A stretch of DNA of 64,000 nucleotides from Quillaja saponaria (Eukaryota > Streptophyta > Magnoliopsida > Fabales > Quillajaceae), in NCBI GenBank assembly GCA_029379385.1, contig CM055617.1, positions 496,001-560,000 of the forward strand, written 5' to 3'. Below the pieces are notes generated by a model. That model did not search any database. It was given only the letters and a program-made list of their open reading frames with translations, and was not told where the DNA came from. Below, piece by piece: positions 61,713-64,000 of the stretch. Made by a program: the position numbers and the translations under genes. Positions within the stretch are counted from its first letter, which is position 1; every line of letters starts with the position of its first letter.

Positions 61713-63861
61713 ATGGGGTTTGAGGACTTTGTGCCGATCTTTGGTGAACCTAAAGTGGAGTGGGCAGCTCACGGTTCTTCTCCTTTGTGTCGATTTTTGT
61801 TCCATGTTTATGCTCCTGATTCATCTCACGTAAGAATTAATGTTACTGATTTCCACTCAAGTACATGGGAGGCCAATCAATCTGTAATGCAGCTTGAGGA
61901 TATGGTGAGCCTCTTTATTTGTCAAGTTTGTACTATATAAGGTCAAGCTTGATCATAATATTTTTGCACCCAGTAATCCCTCTGAAAACACCTTGCTGAG
62001 GTTATGAGGTTGCACCCTCTGGTTTGTTCCCATAGGATAGAACAGTAATAAGAAAGCTGTACTAATTCCTCTATGTTATTTCTCATTCGGACTTAAATAT
62101 TTTTGCCTTAATGTAGATTTTACAAATTGAGTTTGTGATTAGAGAACAGAAGAAAAAGAAACAGAAATTTGATTCTAATTTGCTTTTCCTTTTAGTTAAG
62201 TTTACCTCATTACAGTGAAGAATTAAAAAGAGAAACAAACGTTTTCTCTGATGCTTATAGTTTTGAAAAAATGGAAGTTTGCAGTAATTAAGCCTCATAG
62301 TTCCTACAGCTTGATTGAGTATGATTTTTGCTTCTCGTGCATCCAAAAGAATGGAAATTCATAATGACATATAAGTTGTTTCCTTTTTTATTTTTTTTCT
62401 TCTTCTTTTAATTAAACACCAAAGGAGCAAGTCAAGTTTTGATGACCTCAGTAAGTCTGCTTCTTGCTTCATTCTCCAGAGGCTGTCTTCCTCTTCTGGT
62501 TGGTTGTAACTTGTAATTATGTAAAGATTATGAAGCCTTAGGTGTTGTCTCACTTTAGAAGGGCAAATCGTATGACATGAATAATATATTACAGCTATCA
62601 GAGTATTGCGACTCTACCTAATGATTTTTAGTTTCATTTAGAAAAGAATTGTCGTCACGAAAGATGTAACTATATTTTCCCTCTTGCTATAAATCTCTCG
62701 GATTTTTGGCTGTGCTTTTTATGCAAACTTGTGTTTAGTGACACTTTGATGTTATTAACAACTATGAGCTAGTTGTGTTTGCAGCAGTAAATACACTTTT
62801 CTACAACTTTTTGAATGATCACTATATATTGTGATGTTATTGCCTGTGCAGAGGGACAACATTGGAATAGGGGGCTCTTGGTCTGAGTTTATGGACTATG
62901 TAGTAAATTCTATGAAGTCTGAAGATGTGAAGCTTATTTTAGAGGGGACTTCAAATTCAGATGGTGAGTAATATTCTTATTGTTATTCATTTGAAAAAGT
63001 GAGAAAAATAGATAGAAGTTAGAGGGATTTTATTTTCTTCAAGAATATCTACATTCTGGAAAAACAAAAAAATGACTTACTTATGATGGGTGTGTCTGCA
63101 TGATTCTTATGAAGTTGGTTCTGATTCCAATACTGGTCATCACTCCTTGAGGTCATGATACTATCTTTTCTTAATTTAAACTTTTTTCTTCAAGTTTATA
63201 TTAATTCAACGTAGTGTAGTTGGCACATAATGTATGTCCAAAATACTATATTGCCTGCATAAAAGCTCCCCTCCCTGGAAAATTGTTTGGCTTGCTTCTT
63301 GTTTCACCTGCATGCACCATATTTTTCCTCTGGACATCTGTTTTTGGTCTGTCTGAATTTTATTCAATATGTCGAAGTTTAATTGAATGACTTGTGCTAT
63401 CTCGAATGCTCGAACAATGTAATGCAAATTAACGTCAAATATCTGTAATTATATTGTTGTAAGTCCCTTCAGCTGTTGAAATTCAGAAATTCAAGTACTG
63501 GCATATTCATATAGCCCTTAAAAGTTAAAACACAATGACATAACTGTTCTGCAGGTGGCTTAAAAAACTCTCTCTCTCTCTCATGATTGTAAGTTTAGGC
63601 ATGTCTGCCAGTATGAGTCAGTAGATGACACAGTATATATGTAAGTGATTATATCGAAGCATGCTCAATGCCTTCTGGTATCTTTGTTATCTATCTCAGG
63701 TGCTGCATATGCAAAATTATATGCTCAGAGATCAAAAGGAATGCCCTTGATTATTATTTCTCTAACAAAACTAATGGACTCTGCTGCTAGTAAAGCTATG
63801 GCAAATTTATCTTTGGGGCTGTTCATAGCATTCAAAAGCATTCAGTGCTCTCTTGTAGAAG
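61713..63861 (+). CDS. Plant protein resembling the PAXX/XRCC4-superfamily head domain, first three coding exons (cut by right edge)
   Basis: Exons 61713-61904, 62852-62963 and 63700-63861 with consistent phases; the last donor is at 63862 and further exons lie outside. 155 residues are visible. Start chosen at MGFEDFVPIFGEPKVEW; an in-frame ATG at 61632 would add 27 basic residues and cannot be ruled out. I do not know this protein by name. What can be seen: strand-like FLFHVYA, RINVTDFHSSTWEA, helix-like SWSEFMDYVVNSM, strand VKLILEG, strand PLIIISLTKL and then helix ANLSLGLFIAFKSIQ that leads toward a likely coiled coil. This order matches the head of human PAXX (VTD...W, then ALAFDLSKV, then LTLGLAKRVWSLE), a Ku-bound end-joining factor of the XRCC4/XLF group. 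That link is an inference from layout and a few residues. Confidence 0.6.
63568..63583. repeat. (CT)n microsatellite in intron 2 of the last gene
   Basis: About eight CT units, 115 bases before exon 3. Likely part of ordinary intron variation. Confidence 0.8.
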
Positions 63862-64000
63862 GTCATCTTCTCTTCCCCGTATTGTAACTGTCACATTCTT
63901 ATTTTGTGAAGGACTTGGTCTTTTTTATAATTCTTTGTAATTTATCTGTGGGTAATAAATCATATGAAACAATTGTAATATGTTGTTTGTATAAATTGCA

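Noticed and set aside
1..64000. CRISPR arrays, operons, tRNA or rRNA genes, organelle DNA insertions
   Set aside because: None seen; the tandem arrays present lack unique spacers between identical repeats, and the gene structures are those of a plant nuclear genome.

Overview
The window is plant nuclear DNA, most likely from a woody rosid eudicot. The evidence is large AT-rich spacers, many short exons with GT-AG introns, and plant-only families: IRX10, gibberellin 20-oxidase, TRICHOME BIREFRINGENCE-LIKE, PMT methyltransferase, RGLG E3 ligase and NF-YB7. The species cannot be fixed from sequence alone. The genes are independent single-gene units and not an operon or cluster.

Layout. 1-344 (-): first exon of an IRX10-type xylan glycosyltransferase that continues past the left edge. 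860-4650: AT-rich spacer with a 48-bp palindromic tandem repeat. 4754-22421 (+): complete 30-exon POLD1, the catalytic subunit of DNA polymerase delta; its introns hold a decayed RTE-type LINE, shorter RTE/SINE tails, a GC-AG intron and a tandem duplication that copied the start of exon 13. 23922-28779 (-): 11-exon RGLG-type vWA/RING ubiquitin ligase, tail-to-tail with POLD1. 29600-34830: repeat-rich spacer with LTR-like remnants and a 75-bp tandem repeat. 34915-37047 (+): gibberellin 20-oxidase with three single-base insertions that break the frame. 39103-39789 (-): intronless NF-YB7-like factor. 40802-44594 (-): PMT24/25/26-type Golgi methyltransferase, with one extra A in an A-run of exon 1. 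45610-50030: AT-rich spacer. 51396-54892 (+): TBL O-acetyltransferase with an upstream non-coding exon carrying a uORF. 56230-58949 (+): plastid AIR synthase (PUR5). About 59912-60197: a TATA box and a possible tiny gene. 61713-63861 (+), cut by the right edge: a plant protein whose N-terminal layout resembles the PAXX/XRCC4 head domain of end-joining factors.

Functional links are loose. IRX10, PMT and TBL are all Golgi type-II membrane proteins of wall polysaccharide synthesis. POLD1 and PUR5 serve DNA replication and purine supply. The PAXX-like protein, if real, would act in DNA end joining. I found no CRISPR array, tRNA, rRNA or organelle insertion, and no clear new multi-gene system. The most useful leads are the PAXX-like protein, the clustered +1 frameshifts, the partial exon duplication in POLD1, an intronic near-perfect hairpin in RGLG, and the uORF that ends six bases before the TBL start codon.
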